Origin: Natronospirillum operosum
GTDB taxonomy: Bacteria > Pseudomonadota > Gammaproteobacteria > Pseudomonadales > Natronospirillaceae
Direction: 5' to 3'
Length of the DNA: 64,000 bases
Assembly: GCF_004768465.1 (NCBI RefSeq)
Contig: NZ_SRMF01000003.1
Span: forward strand, 62,001-126,000
Position 1 is the stretch's first letter, and the number at the start of each line of letters is the position of its first letter. A model generated the notes under the pieces. It did not search any database. It saw only the letters and a program-made list of their open reading frames with translations, and was not told the DNA's origin. The position numbers and the translations under genes were made by a program. Below, piece by piece: positions 1 through 10,886 of the stretch.

Positions 1-779
1 GTGATCTGAGCTCATGGCTGATATTGGACAACAGCTTCTGCTGCGCCTCGATCAGGCTCTGCAGGCGCTCCGCCATATGGTCGAAGTCCTGGCCAAGCTG
101 ACCGATGTCATCGGCGCGTCGTGACACCACTGCCGGCACGCGGGATTCCAGTTTGCCACTGGCCAGTGACCGACTGGTGGTGCGCAGCAGCCGCAGGGGT
201 CGGGACAGGGAATTGGCCAGCCACAGGCTGAGCATGCCGCTGACCAGCAGTGCCAGCAGGGTCCAGGTCAGCCGTTCGTTGATCACTTCCAGCAGGCGGT
301 TGGCCGGAGTGTCGGTGATGGTCTTGATCAGGACACGGTAGGTCTCGCCGCGATGACGCAGCGGCATGGCGCCAATCCAGCGGATGTCTTCCCAGGTCGC
401 TGCCAGGGGGTCACCGGACTCCACCATGGCGCCGATCATGTAGAGTTCGATCTGGTCGGGTTGCGGCGTGCCGAGCAGGCGGAAATTGGGGTCGACGAGA
501 TAGAGGTCCAAGCCGAAACGAATGCTGGCATAGCGAATGGCCTGCAGCGGTGTCATGCCCGCTTCAAGATAACCTTCCAGCTCATCGCGCTGGTACACCA
601 ACAACTGTTCTTCATCCGGCGTCAGGTCAGTCAGGTCATAGGGTCTGGCCCACTGCTGCAGCACCAGAAAGGACACCATGGAGATCAGCACCAGCGTCAG
701 CCAGAACCAGATGAAGATGCGCCCCGTCAGGGACGCCAGGGGATTCAGCGAGCGGATCCAGGACAGGGGCAGTCTCATG
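1..779 (-). CDS. cpxA: CpxA-type sensor histidine kinase (N-terminal part, cut by window edge)
   Basis: This is an inner-membrane sensor kinase that would phosphorylate the CpxR-like regulator encoded just upstream. The 259 visible residues show a first membrane helix at about 21-40, a periplasmic sensor region of about 130 residues, a second helix at about 171-190, a HAMP region at about 191-243 and the start of the HisKA domain with phospho-acceptor His255 in SNISHELRS. The dimerisation remainder and ATPase domain lie beyond position 1. The start ATG is 15 bases after the cpxR stop, so the two genes are one operon. The CpxA assignment rests on the H-box context and the strongly CpxR-like partner; the periplasmic domain itself is not diagnostic. 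Confidence 0.87.
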
Positions 780-794
780 CGGACAGCAGACCGC

Positions 795-1496
795 CTAGTT
801 GGCTACAAACTGGTAGCCAACACCGCGCAAGGTCTTGATGGGCCTGTAGTCCTCTGACAGAGTCATGATCTTCTTGCGTACGTTACTGACGTGCATGTCG
901 ATGGAGCGGTCATAGGGCTCCAGCGGCCGACCCAGTACCGTCTGATACAGTTCGTTCTTGGTCACGACCTGGCCGGCACGTTCCATCAGCGTCTGCAATA
1001 CCTTGAACTCGGTCTGGGTCAGTTCCAGATCCTGCTTGTCGATCAGGGCCTGATAGACCCGGGTGTCCAGGGTCACACGGCCCAGCGTCAGCACCGGTTG
1101 CACGGCGGGGCCAGGGCGCTGATGCTCCATTTCGATGCGGCGCAGCAGTGCTCGAATGCGAGCGACCAGTTCGCGGTGGCTGTAGGGCTTGGGCAGATAG
1201 TCGTCGGCACCGAGTTCCAATCCCAGCACCTTGTCGAGCTCATCGCCCTTGGCGGTCAGCATCAATACCGGCACCGTATTGGCGTTGCGCATTTCCCGCA
1301 GTACATCCAGGCCCGACATGCCGGGCATCATGACATCCAGCAGTATCAGGTCGTAGTCTTTCTCGGCGAGCTTCTGCAGCCCCTCTTCGCCGGAGTAGGC
1401 CAGTTCCAGAGAGAACCCTTCGCTGGCCAGAAATTCAACCAGCAGTTCACCTAACTCTTTGTCGTCATCAATGAGCAGGAGTTTGTCGGTCTTCAT
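795..1496 (-). CDS. cpxR: CpxR-like OmpR-family response regulator
   Basis: This is a DNA-binding response regulator for envelope stress. The 233 residues hold a receiver domain with the acidic triad near residues 10-12, phospho-acceptor Asp54 in LLLDVMMPG and a stretch LGLELGADDYLPKP that matches E. coli CpxR closely, followed by an OmpR-type winged helix ending in RGVGYQF. I chose the internal Met of MKTDKLLL over a start 13 codons further up because it fits family length and has a GGAAGG site upstream. No cpxP-like gene is divergently placed here; the divergent neighbour is the Smr-domain gene. Confidence 0.93.
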   Translation of the reverse strand: MKTDKLLLIDDDKELGELLVEFLASEGFSLELAYSGEEGLQKLAEKDYDLILLDVMMPGMSGLDVLREMRNANTVPVLMLTAKGDELDKVLGLELGADDYLPKPYSHRELVARIRALLRRIEMEHQRPGPAVQPVLTLGRVTLDTRVYQALIDKQDLELTQTEFKVLQTLMERAGQVVTKNELYQTVLGRPLEPYDRSIDMHVSNVRKKIMTLSEDYRPIKTLRGVGYQFVAN

Positions 1497-1736
1497 GCGT
1501 GCACACCTTCCAGATTTGCGGCCCAGGCCTGACATCAGGCAATCTTTACAATGGGCGACTGTGGCGATAGTGCAGCAGTGCCCGGTGAATTGTAAAGAGT
1601 GGGTTGTGTCAGTGACCCCAGACTTTCACACCCTATACGTAGAGTGGGGCCGGGGAGCCTGTGTATCAATGCAAAGCGGCAAGCGGTCCAGTAAACTGTA
1701 GGGCTGCTGTTGGAGTCTGATAATTGGAGCGGGACC

Positions 1737-2321
1737 GTGTCAGAACAGGATGAAGATGATCTGTTTGCGCAGGAGATGGCCGGCGTGCGGCGGCTGCGCG
1801 CAGAACCTACGGTGCGTCTGCAGCGCCAGCCGGCGCCGGAAACGGATGCCGCCCTGGCCCGGCGGCGGGCCGCGGCGGAACGGGATCAGCAGGTGACGGT
1901 GGATGGCCTGTCGGAAACGCATATCGAGTGGGTGCAGCCGACCGATGTGCTGAGCTGGCGGGCTGCCGGCGTGGCGCATGGCGTGTTTCGGCGCCTGAAG
2001 CAGGGCGACTATATTCTGGACGCCCGTCTGGACCTGCACCGGCATACCGTCGAGCAGGCCAGGCGTGCCTTGATTCGTTTCATTCTGGACTGCCAGACCT
2101 ATGACGTGCGCGCCGCCATTGTGTTGCATGGCAAGGGCGAGCGCGGCGAACGCAAGGCGGTGATCAAGTCCTATACCCATCACTGGCTGCAGCGCATTCC
2201 GGAAGTACTGGCATTTCATTCGGCACAGCCCCGTCATGGCGGTGCCGGTGCACTCTATGTACTGATCAAGAAGAGCGAGAAAAAGAAGCAGGAGAATCGG
2301 GAGCGTTACAGAAACCAGTAG
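1737..2321 (+). CDS. smrA: Smr-domain protein, SmrA-type putative nuclease
   Basis: The protein has 194 residues with a charged, probably disordered N-terminal half and a C-terminal Smr domain. Typical Smr motifs are visible: LDLH at about 98-101 and HGKGER at about 131-136, and the C-terminus is basic. Smr domains in this family are associated with DNA or RNA endonuclease activity; the cellular role is unclear. I chose the GTG at 1737 because GGAG at 1726-1729 is well spaced from it; an in-frame TTG at 1710 would add nine residues without a comparable ribosome site. The gene is divergent from cpxR across about 240 bp that I could not resolve into promoters. Confidence 0.85.
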   Translation: MSEQDEDDLFAQEMAGVRRLRAEPTVRLQRQPAPETDAALARRRAAAERDQQVTVDGLSETHIEWVQPTDVLSWRAAGVAHGVFRRLKQGDYILDARLDLHRHTVEQARRALIRFILDCQTYDVRAAIVLHGKGERGERKAVIKSYTHHWLQRIPEVLAFHSAQPRHGGAGALYVLIKKSEKKKQENRERYRNQ

Positions 2322-2422
2322 CAGGCCCGTGTCGGCAACGACAAGGCACGCCACCAATGGCGTGGTGATCGATACAAGGGCGCTGAAGCAGGGTATACAG
2401 AAAGGAAAGCGTACTGGGAAAG

Positions 2423-2509
2423 TGGTGCCTAGGAGAGGACTTGAACCTCCACGGCCGTAAGGCCACTAGCACCTGAAGCTAGCGTGTCTACCAATTCCAC
2501 CACCTAGGC
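2423..2509 (-). tRNA. tRNA-Leu(CAG)
   Basis: The minus strand gives a class II tRNA with acceptor stem GCCTAGG pairing with CCTAGGC, then discriminator A and an encoded CCA. The anticodon stem CTAGC/GCTAG encloses the loop TTCAGGT, giving anticodon CAG. The D-loop (GGTGGAATTGGTAGACACG), a long variable arm and the T-loop GGTTCAAGTCC are all present. Length is 87 nt including CCA. A strong promoter lies about 45 bp upstream. Confidence 0.97.
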
Positions 2510-2553
2510 ACTTCAGGCTGATCTGCCAGGTCACCCCGGCAAACGTGGGGCGT

Positions 2554-2582
2554 ACTTTAGCCGAGGGCCCTGAGGCTGTCAA
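2554..2582 (-). promoter_or_regulatory. Promoter of tRNA-Leu
   Basis: Read on the minus strand there is a perfect -35 TTGACA (2577-2582), a 17-bp spacer and a -10 TAAAGT (2554-2559), followed by a GC-rich discriminator as is common for stable-RNA promoters. An A/T-rich run at about 2581-2605 lies directly upstream and could act as an UP element. Confidence 0.75.
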
Positions 2583-2851
2583 ATATTTTTTTGCAGAAAA
2601 AACAACAGACTAAAGAGCTATCCAAGGCAACACCGCAGCAAGGAAGCGGCAGGTCGACAGCGAGGCGGGGTTGAGTAGTGCACTAACGGCCTCAGACCCT
2701 CTGCAAGGGCCGGTTCTGGCGCCTTCTGTGCCTGTCAACCGAATGTGCACAACTTTTGTCAGAAAAATCTTCAGGCGGTCGTTGACAACATCGGAAAAAC
2801 TTACAGAGCCCTCTGTGGCGGGCCTTTCAGCGGGTTGGTCAATAATTCGAC

Positions 2852-2874
2852 CTATCCACAGATTCTGTGGATAA
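2852..2874. promoter_or_regulatory. Inverted pair of DnaA-box-like sites
   Basis: CTATCCACA (2852-2860, one mismatch to TTATCCACA) faces TGTGGATAA (2866-2874, a perfect reverse-strand box). Together they form a palindrome with 9-bp arms TATCCACAG/CTGTGGATA and a 3-nt centre. TGTGCACAA at 2744-2752 is a third, weaker match (TTGTGCACA). Binding by DnaA is inference. Confidence 0.4.
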
Positions 2875-3042
2875 GTCTGTTGGTAAAAATGGTAGAACCG
2901 GCTGTAGGCCAGCATCCATGCCGACCTGAACAGATACGCCAAAAATTACACAACGAAGCAATCTGACGGCTGTCGGGGGCCTGCACCAAACCCGTCGGGA
3001 CTTGGTAACACGGGGCGTTGACCATACCGCAGCGCCTTGTTC

Positions 3043-3094
3043 TGTAGGCTGTGAGCCTTGCTCACGCATGCGTGGCCAAGGGCCACAGCCTACA
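3043..3094 (+). repeat. REP-like palindromic element, copy 1
   Basis: This 52-bp element has perfect 11-bp ends, TGTAGGCTGTG and CACAGCCTACA, and an internal palindrome CACGCATGCGTG. A related copy in the opposite orientation lies at 25045-25111. It lies just after the 3' end of acs, which is typical of REP or small MITE-like elements. Confidence 0.75.
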
Positions 3095-3116
3095 AAGGGG
3101 AGGCATGAGGCGCCTG

Positions 3117-5060
<1,944 letters not shown>

Positions 5061-5191
5061 CTGTCTCTCCCTACCGTAAGTGGGTCTCTTGTTGTTATCG
5101 CCGTACCTGCAGGCCGCGTGGTCAGAAGGCATGCCACAGGCCTGCGGCGACGGAGCGGTCAGTGTAGGGTGACTTGCCGGTATTTAACAGG

Positions 5192-7588
5192 TCACCTTTT
5201 GCTGCTGTCCTCCTCTTCGCTCAGCCGGTCATGCATGGACCTCAGGTTCTGCCGCGCCTCATCGTGGATCAGCAGCGCATCCTGGCCGAGCAGCAGGGTC
5301 AGCACATCATCAATCTGCTGTGCAGCATAGATGTTGAACAGGCCGGCTTCCACAGCCTCGATGACTTCATCCTTCAGCATCAGATGACGTGCATTGTCGG
5401 CCGGGATAATCACCCCCTGACGCCCGGTCAGACCGCGACTGGCGCAGACCTTGAAGAAGCCTTCGATCTTTTCATTGACCCCGCCCACGGCCTGCACTTC
5501 ACCGTGCTGGTTCATGGAGCCGGTCACCGCCAGCGACTGCAGGACTGGAATATCGGTGACGGCGGAGATCAGGGCCACCAGTTCGGCACAGGTGGCCGAG
5601 TCGCCATCCACATGGCCATAGGACTGTTCCATGGCGATATGCGCATTCAGCGTCAGCGGGATGTCACGGCCATATTGGCGGGCCAGATAGCCGTTGAGAA
5701 TCATCACGCCCTTGGAATGCACCGCCTGGCCGAGCTGGGCCTCACGCTCGATATCCATGATGCCCTGCGAACCCAGAGACGCGGTGGCGGTAATGCGGGC
5801 CGGCGAGCCGAACACAGACTCGCCGATTTCCATGACCGTCAGGCCGTTCACGCAGCCGGCGCGTTCACCGTCGGTGGAGATCTTGACCGTGCCTTCGGCG
5901 ATTTCCAGAATCATCTGGTCGCTGATACGGCTGCTGCGATACTCCGCCGCGCGCAGCGCCAGCTCCACATGGCGCGCCTCGATCAGGCTGTCGCGCTTCT
6001 GCTGGCGCAGGTAATCGGCTTCGGCCACCATCTTGAACAGATGAATGATCTGGGCACTGATGCGTTCCTGGTGCTCGCCCTGGCGCAGTGAAAACTCGAT
6101 CAGTCGGGCCACGGCATCACGACTGATGGCCGGATAGCCTTTCTCGTCAGCATAGTGCTTGATGCGCAGAATAAGCTGCTGCACCGAGTCGTTGTCGCGC
6201 GGAATATAGCTGTCGAAATCGACCAGGATGCGGAACAGTTCATTGAATTCGGGATCCAGCGCCAGCAGTTGATAGTAGATGTCGCGCGAGCCGATCAGGA
6301 TGATCTTGACCTGCAAGGGCACGGTTTCCGGGCTCAGTGTTACCGCATGCATCAGGCTGGGGTCGATGAATGGCGACTCCATCTTGATCTGGCGGGTTTT
6401 CAGTGCCAGCTTGAGCGCGTCCCAGGCAAAGGGTTCCACCAGCAGCTTTTCGGCGTCCATGATCAGGTAGCCGCCATTGGCCTTGTGCAGGCTGCCCGGC
6501 TGAATCAACTGGAAATTGGTCACCGACATGCCCTGCTGGGTGGCGTATTCAATGCGCCCGAACAGGTTCTGGTAGGTCGGCAGCAGTTCGTACACCACCG
6601 GCACCCCGTTCTGCGGCTCGTTCTGCACCAGCAGGTTGGGCAGCAACTGGCCGTGCAGGGCCTGTTTGCGGTCCGGGTCGGAGACTTTCTCCAACGGGTG
6701 GTCTTCCAGAAACACCTCGCTGATCAGGGTCGGCAGTTGCTGTTTGAGCTGGCGCAGGTAGCGCAGCACGGAAATATTGCCGTCATACTTGTATTCCAGC
6801 TCGCGCAGCAGCGGCTTGACCGCCTGGGTGATGGTTTCATCATCCAGCTGACGCTGCTTCTCGCTGGTTTCCCGCCGCCACTGGGGCAATTCCAGCAGCG
6901 ATTCGTTGAGCAGTTCTTCCAGGTCCTGAATGCGGCGCTGGAATTCGCTGCGTTCGCTCTCGGCAAGCTGCGCGAATTCGGTTTCATCGAGCACCTTGCC
7001 GTCCACAATGGGCGCCAGGATGATGCTGCCCTGATCCGACAGCAGGGCGATCTCCTGCTGGGAGGCGACCTTGTCCACCTGCATGATGGCGAGGTCGTAT
7101 TTCTGGTTGAACTCGCGGTCGATGGCAGCGCGTCGGCGCTGGTAGCTGGGGTTCTCGAAGGCATCCGGGAAGGTGCTCATCAGCTCATCGACAAAGGCTT
7201 CCATATCCTCCCTGAACACCTTGCCCTGGCCGGCGGCCAGTTGCATGACCAGGGGTTCGCGGGTCTTGTCGAAGTTGTTGATGAAGCAGACATCCAGTGG
7301 CGGCGGGCGACGGGTGGCCACCTCGCGTACATAGCTGGAGACCAGTGACTGCCGGCCGGTGCCGGACTCGCCCATCACGAAGAGGTTATAGCCGCTGGCT
7401 TCCATGTTGATACCGAACTCCAGCGCTTCCTTGGCGCGCGGCTGGCCGAGAAAACCGGAGGCCCCGTCGAGATCTGCGGTAGTCTCGAAATCGAGGTAGC
7501 TCAGGTCCACACGCGAGCTCAACTGGCTGGCGTCAAGGCGAGCTGAGGGGAGAGCGGAGGCGACAGAGGCAGCAGAATCACTGGCCAT
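5192..7588 (-). CDS. LonB/YcbZ-type ATP-dependent protease (COG1067)
   Basis: This 798-residue protein is a Lon-family serine protease of the YcbZ/LonB type rather than classical Lon. Near residues 73-81 it has GESGTGRQS, a P-loop in which Arg stands in the usual Lys position, as I recall for this subfamily. The C-terminal protease domain shows the Ser-Lys dyad contexts HVDGDSATCAEL and GGVNEKIEGFF. The start ATG at 7588 has AAGGA upstream; a GTG 11 codons earlier is less likely. Its substrates cannot be told from the sequence. It is oriented like thyA and lgt, 59 bp downstream of thyA. Confidence 0.9.
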   Translation of the reverse strand: MASDSAASVASALPSARLDASQLSSRVDLSYLDFETTADLDGASGFLGQPRAKEALEFGINMEASGYNLFVMGESGTGRQSLVSSYVREVATRRPPPLDVCFINNFDKTREPLVMQLAAGQGKVFREDMEAFVDELMSTFPDAFENPSYQRRRAAIDREFNQKYDLAIMQVDKVASQQEIALLSDQGSIILAPIVDGKVLDETEFAQLAESERSEFQRRIQDLEELLNESLLELPQWRRETSEKQRQLDDETITQAVKPLLRELEYKYDGNISVLRYLRQLKQQLPTLISEVFLEDHPLEKVSDPDRKQALHGQLLPNLLVQNEPQNGVPVVYELLPTYQNLFGRIEYATQQGMSVTNFQLIQPGSLHKANGGYLIMDAEKLLVEPFAWDALKLALKTRQIKMESPFIDPSLMHAVTLSPETVPLQVKIILIGSRDIYYQLLALDPEFNELFRILVDFDSYIPRDNDSVQQLILRIKHYADEKGYPAISRDAVARLIEFSLRQGEHQERISAQIIHLFKMVAEADYLRQQKRDSLIEARHVELALRAAEYRSSRISDQMILEIAEGTVKISTDGERAGCVNGLTVMEIGESVFGSPARITATASLGSQGIMDIEREAQLGQAVHSKGVMILNGYLARQYGRDIPLTLNAHIAMEQSYGHVDGDSATCAELVALISAVTDIPVLQSLAVTGSMNQHGEVQAVGGVNEKIEGFFKVCASRGLTGRQGVIIPADNARHLMLKDEVIEAVEAGLFNIYAAQQIDDVLTLLLGQDALLIHDEARQNLRSMHDRLSEEEDSSKR

Positions 7589-7647
7589 GGTGTTCGGGTT
7601 CCTTGTACTGATGGGCCGCACGGGCCGGAACTGACGGGGTCGGTAGC

Positions 7648-8442
7648 TCAGACAGCCACTGGACCCTTGATATGAGGATGCGCCTGATAGCCGACGATTT
7701 CAAAGTCTTCAAAGCGATAATCGAACAGGGTTTCGGGCCGCCGGCGGATTTCCAGTTGCGGCAACGGATATGGTTCTCGCTTGATCTGCTTGTCAGTTTG
7801 CACAGCATGATTGCTATAGATATGCACATCGCCCCCGGTCCAGATGAATTCGCCTACTTCCAGGTCGGCCTGCTGGGCCATCATGTGCGTCAGCAGGGCA
7901 TAGCTGGCGATATTGAACGGCAGGCCCAGGAAGACATCACAGCTGCGCTGATAGAGCTGACAGCTGAGTTTGCCATTGGCCACATAGAACTGGAACAGAC
8001 AATGACAGGGCGGCAGGGCCATGCTGGGTACATCGGCCGGATTCCAGGCCACCACCAGCATGCGGCGCGAGTCCGGGCGGTGGCGGATCTGCTCCATTAC
8101 ATCACTGATCTGGTCGATGGTTTCGCCGCGCGGTGTTTCCCAGGCCCGCCACTGCCGGCCATAGACCGGCCCCAGATCGCCGTTCTCGTCGGCCCAGTCG
8201 TTCCAGATCGAGACCCCGTTTTCCTGCAGATAGCGCACATTGGTATCGCCGTTCAGAAACCAGAGCAGCTCGTGAATGATCGAGCGCAGATGGATTTTCT
8301 TGGTGGTTACCAGCGGGAAACCGGCGCCCAGATCGAAGCGCATTTGATAGCCAAAGATGCTCCGGGTGCCGGTGCCGGTGCGATCGGATTTGTCATGGCC
8401 ATGGGCTTTGATGTGACGAATCAGATCCAGATACTGTTGCAT
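7648..8442 (-). CDS. thyA: Thymidylate synthase
   Basis: The enzyme methylates dUMP to dTMP with methylenetetrahydrofolate, the de novo source of dTTP. At 264 residues it has exactly the E. coli length. The catalytic cysteine lies in [13 protein letters not shown], and the nucleotide-binding stretches [19 protein letters not shown] and HIYSNH are intact. The start at MQQYLDL matches the family; the frame is open far upstream into the lgt region but that is an overlap shadow. Lgt lies 20 bp upstream, a common lgt-thyA pairing. Confidence 0.98.
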   Translation of the reverse strand: MQQYLDLIRHIKAHGHDKSDRTGTGTRSIFGYQMRFDLGAGFPLVTTKKIHLRSIIHELLWFLNGDTNVRYLQENGVSIWNDWADENGDLGPVYGRQWRAWETPRGETIDQISDVMEQIRHRPDSRRMLVVAWNPADVPSMALPPCHCLFQFYVANGKLSCQLYQRSCDVFLGLPFNIASYALLTHMMAQQADLEVGEFIWTGGDVHIYSNHAVQTDKQIKREPYPLPQLEIRRRPETLFDYRFEDFEIVGYQAHPHIKGPVAV

Positions 8443-8462
8443 AATCAGGGTGTCCTGTACTT

Positions 8463-9314
8463 TCAGCGTTTCTGCTTGCGTTTGGATTTGGCGGGTCCGC
8501 GCGCGACGGCGGGCTGCACCCGGTCGTCGATGTTCAGGCGGTAGGCCATGATCAGGAAGATCACGCCCAGAATGACCATGGGCAGCGACAGCAGAATACC
8601 CATGGTGAGCCAGTTGCCGGCCAGGTAGCCGATATGCTGATCCGGCTCGCGGAAGAATTCTGCAATACAGCGAAAAATCCCATAGCCGGCCAGAAAGAAA
8701 CCGGTAACCGCAAAGCGCGGCCGCGGCTTGCTGCTGAACCACAGCAGCAGCACGAACAGCAGCAGGCCCTCACCGGCCACCTGATACAGCTGTGATGGAT
8801 GGCGTGCGAGTTCGCCCGGTGCCTGCGGAAAAATCATGGCCCAGGGCACGTCACTGGTGCGCCCCCAGAGTTCACCGTTGACAAAGTTGCCCATGCGCAC
8901 GGCGGCGAAGCCCAGCGGCGCCAGCGGTGCAATGAAATCGGTCACCTGCCAGTAGCTCTTGCCATGGTTGCGCGCAAACAGCAGCAGCCCCAGCGACACG
9001 CCGATAAAACCGCCATGGAAGGACATGCCACCCTGGGTCAGGTTGAACAGATAGAGTGGGTTGTTGATGAACTCGCCGAACTGATAAAACAGCACATAGC
9101 CGATGCGGCCGCCCAGCAGCGTGCCCAGGATGACATAGTTGAGCATGGCGCTCACCTGATCCGTCGACCAGCCACGCCAGGGTTGATTGCGGGCACGCCA
9201 ATGACCGAGCCACCAGCCGCCCAGAAAGGCCACCAGGTAGCTGACGCCATACCAGTGCACCTGAATGAAGCCGAGGTCCAGGGCTACCGGGTTGAGATCG
9301 TGAACATAGGGCAC
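8463..9314 (-). CDS. lgt: Prolipoprotein diacylglyceryl transferase
   Basis: This inner-membrane enzyme attaches diacylglycerol to the lipobox cysteine of prelipoproteins, the first step of lipoprotein maturation. The 283 residues contain about seven membrane helices. The conserved Lgt signature is visible ([11 protein letters not shown], then FVNGELWGR). The start is GTG at 9314, preceded by AAAGGAG. Several likely substrates, the lipoproteins at 16.6-20.6 kb and PilP, are encoded in this window. The C-terminus is lysine- and arginine-rich. Confidence 0.97.
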   Translation of the reverse strand: MPYVHDLNPVALDLGFIQVHWYGVSYLVAFLGGWWLGHWRARNQPWRGWSTDQVSAMLNYVILGTLLGGRIGYVLFYQFGEFINNPLYLFNLTQGGMSFHGGFIGVSLGLLLFARNHGKSYWQVTDFIAPLAPLGFAAVRMGNFVNGELWGRTSDVPWAMIFPQAPGELARHPSQLYQVAGEGLLLFVLLLWFSSKPRPRFAVTGFFLAGYGIFRCIAEFFREPDQHIGYLAGNWLTMGILLSLPMVILGVIFLIMAYRLNIDDRVQPAVARGPAKSKRKQKR

Positions 9315-9316
9315 AG

Positions 9317-9967
9317 TCAGTCTCCTTTTGTGTAACTGGGCAGCGCCCGGGACAGCGCGGCCCAGCCTGTTGCAATCATGCTGTCATGGCCCTGGCTGCC
9401 GTCGATCACTGCCTCGGCATGGCGGCGCGAAGGCGCGACATGGGTGAGAAAACCCGGCCGCACACTGGACTCATACTGAGCCAGCACGCTCTCGGCCGTG
9501 CGCCCCCGTTGCCGGATGTCACGGCGCAGGCGCCGCAGCAGGCACAGGTCCGCAGGGGTGTCGACGTATAGCCGCAGGCTCAGCGTATCCCGCAGTGCCG
9601 GCACGGTCAGCACAAACAGACCTTCGAGCAGTACCAGCGGAGCCGGTTGCAGGCGCCGGGTCTCGGCTGCCCGGGTATGTTGCCGGTAATCGTAAATGGG
9701 CTGCAAAACCGGCTGCCCGGAGGCCAGTTGCCGCAACTGGCTGACCAGCAGCGCATGATCCAGCGCTGCCGGGTCATCATAGTTCTGTCTTTCGCGCGTT
9801 GCCGGGCTCAGATGCGATTGATCCCGATAATAGGCATCTTCACCGAGCAGCAGCACCGACTGCGGCCCGTTGGCGGCTTCAAGACCGGCTTTCAGACCCT
9901 GTGCCAGGGTGGTCTTGCCCGACCCGGAAGCCCCCGCAATGCCCACCAGGGTGCAGGACGTCGTCAT
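9317..9967 (-). CDS. udk: Uridine kinase
   Basis: The enzyme phosphorylates uridine and cytidine to the monophosphates in pyrimidine salvage. The 216 residues begin with the P-loop GIAGASGSGKTT, followed by a nucleoside-binding DAYYRD region and the NYDDPAALD segment typical of uridine kinases. It ends 2 bp before lgt, so the two are probably co-transcribed. Confidence 0.92.
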   Translation of the reverse strand: MTTSCTLVGIAGASGSGKTTLAQGLKAGLEAANGPQSVLLLGEDAYYRDQSHLSPATRERQNYDDPAALDHALLVSQLRQLASGQPVLQPIYDYRQHTRAAETRRLQPAPLVLLEGLFVLTVPALRDTLSLRLYVDTPADLCLLRRLRRDIRQRGRTAESVLAQYESSVRPGFLTHVAPSRRHAEAVIDGSQGHDSMIATGWAALSRALPSYTKGD

Positions 9968-10192
9968 GCTGTCTGTCCGCCCGTGATTCAGATGGCGGTA
10001 TTAAAACACAGGTGCGCATGGCCGTCATTGCAGGTCTGCATCGGGAGTGCAGCAGAACTCTGATAATGCACTTGCAAATACGAACAATTATTACTAAGTT
10101 AATGATGCTGCACTGGATTAGATGCCAGTCGTGGCAGACCCGGCGCTCATGCGCCGACAACAGCGGACAACCAGGGGCAGGGTGTAATCAGC

Positions 10193-10360
10193 ATGGGAAC
10201 ACATCGGTTCGGACTGGATTCATTGGCCAATGGTCTGATGATGGTGCGACAGCGGCGTGATCGCAGTCGCCATCGCCTGCCGCTGACCTACAGCGCCCTG
10301 ATGATTGTCGGCCTGGCGGCCGGAGCCGGTCTCTCCATGGCTCTGTTCTCCCTGTACTGA
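10193..10360 (+). CDS. Small predicted membrane protein, 55 aa
   Basis: The start ATG is at 10193 and the stop TGA at 10358-10360. The first 30 residues are polar and strongly basic (RQRRDRSRHR), and residues about 31-54 form one hydrophobic helix ending in SLY. A weak purine-rich site (CAGGG) lies upstream, and the preceding 100 bp are A/T-rich enough for a promoter. I recognise no family. The basic N-terminus before one helix fits an N-in single-pass membrane protein. Confidence 0.5.
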   Translation: MGTHRFGLDSLANGLMMVRQRRDRSRHRLPLTYSALMIVGLAAGAGLSMALFSLY

Positions 10361-10443
10361 ACTCGGCGCTGTCAGACGGCCGACCTGCCGCACAAAATGT
10401 TATAACACAACATATTTTGATCAATATCTTCCTCTTGTGTCCT

Positions 10444-10845
10444 TTACCGCAACAAGGGCAGTCGGCCACACAGTCGGTCCACTGCCTTTCTCGGCCCGGC
10501 CAGCAAAAGGCCCTGTGGTATCTGCGCCGCAAGTGATGCGGAATTGATGCGCAAGGTGTAATCCGCATAGTCGCTGGCCTCGAATGCGGCGCGCATGTAG
10601 GCACAACGAAGCGGCAGTTCCGCAGCGGCAAGAAAGAGGTCGGGCAGATCACCTCCCGGGGCACCGAGGACAGGCAGGGGCACTTTAGTAATACCTTTGA
10701 GCTGTACACCATCGGCCGAGACGGTATCGTCGCCTACCAGATCAGGAAAATGCTTGCCAAGGCTCATGCCCAGAACAGCAGCGAAGTTTGCAACAAGGCC
10801 GGCCGGCAGATTGTCGGCCAGTACGATAACGGTTTTTGTTGACAT
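10444..10845 (-). CDS. DUF2000 family protein
   Basis: The 133-residue protein starts VIVLADNLPAGLVANFAAVLG and contains PDLVGDDTVSADG, a pattern I recognise as the DUF2000 family. That family has a peptidyl-tRNA hydrolase II-like fold and no established function. A perfect AGGAGG site precedes the ATG. Downstream, 10394-10418 forms an A/T-rich imperfect inverted repeat (AAAATGTT / AACATATTTT) that could act at the 3' end of the transcript. Confidence 0.8.
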   Translation of the reverse strand: MSTKTVIVLADNLPAGLVANFAAVLGMSLGKHFPDLVGDDTVSADGVQLKGITKVPLPVLGAPGGDLPDLFLAAAELPLRCAYMRAAFEASDYADYTLRINSASLAAQIPQGLLLAGPRKAVDRLCGRLPLLR

Positions 10846-10886
10846 GAATGATCCTCCTGTTGGGCTTCAGACTGCCCAAAGAAGGA

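Larger units (their letters stand above)
2583..3116. other. Long intergenic region between tRNA-Leu and acs
   Basis: I see no credible gene in this stretch. It holds A/T-rich DNA upstream of the tRNA promoter, a DnaA-box-like inverted pair at 2852-2874, a third similar site at 2744-2752 and a REP-like palindrome at 3043-3094. Open frames here lack ribosome sites and family-like composition. Confidence 0.6.

Noticed and set aside
2610-2942. 110-codon frame between tRNA-Leu and acs, minus strand
   Set aside because: No ribosome site, unusual composition, and it crosses the DnaA-box-like palindrome.
2552-2990. Chromosomal origin (oriC)
   Set aside because: Only two or three box-like sites are present, the A/T-rich block is explained by the tRNA promoter region, and no origin-linked genes are nearby.
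10062-10096. Fur box or promoter in the A/T-rich stretch before the 55-aa ORF
   Set aside because: GATAATG and TTGCAA are suggestive but I could not find a spacing or second half that fits a consensus.
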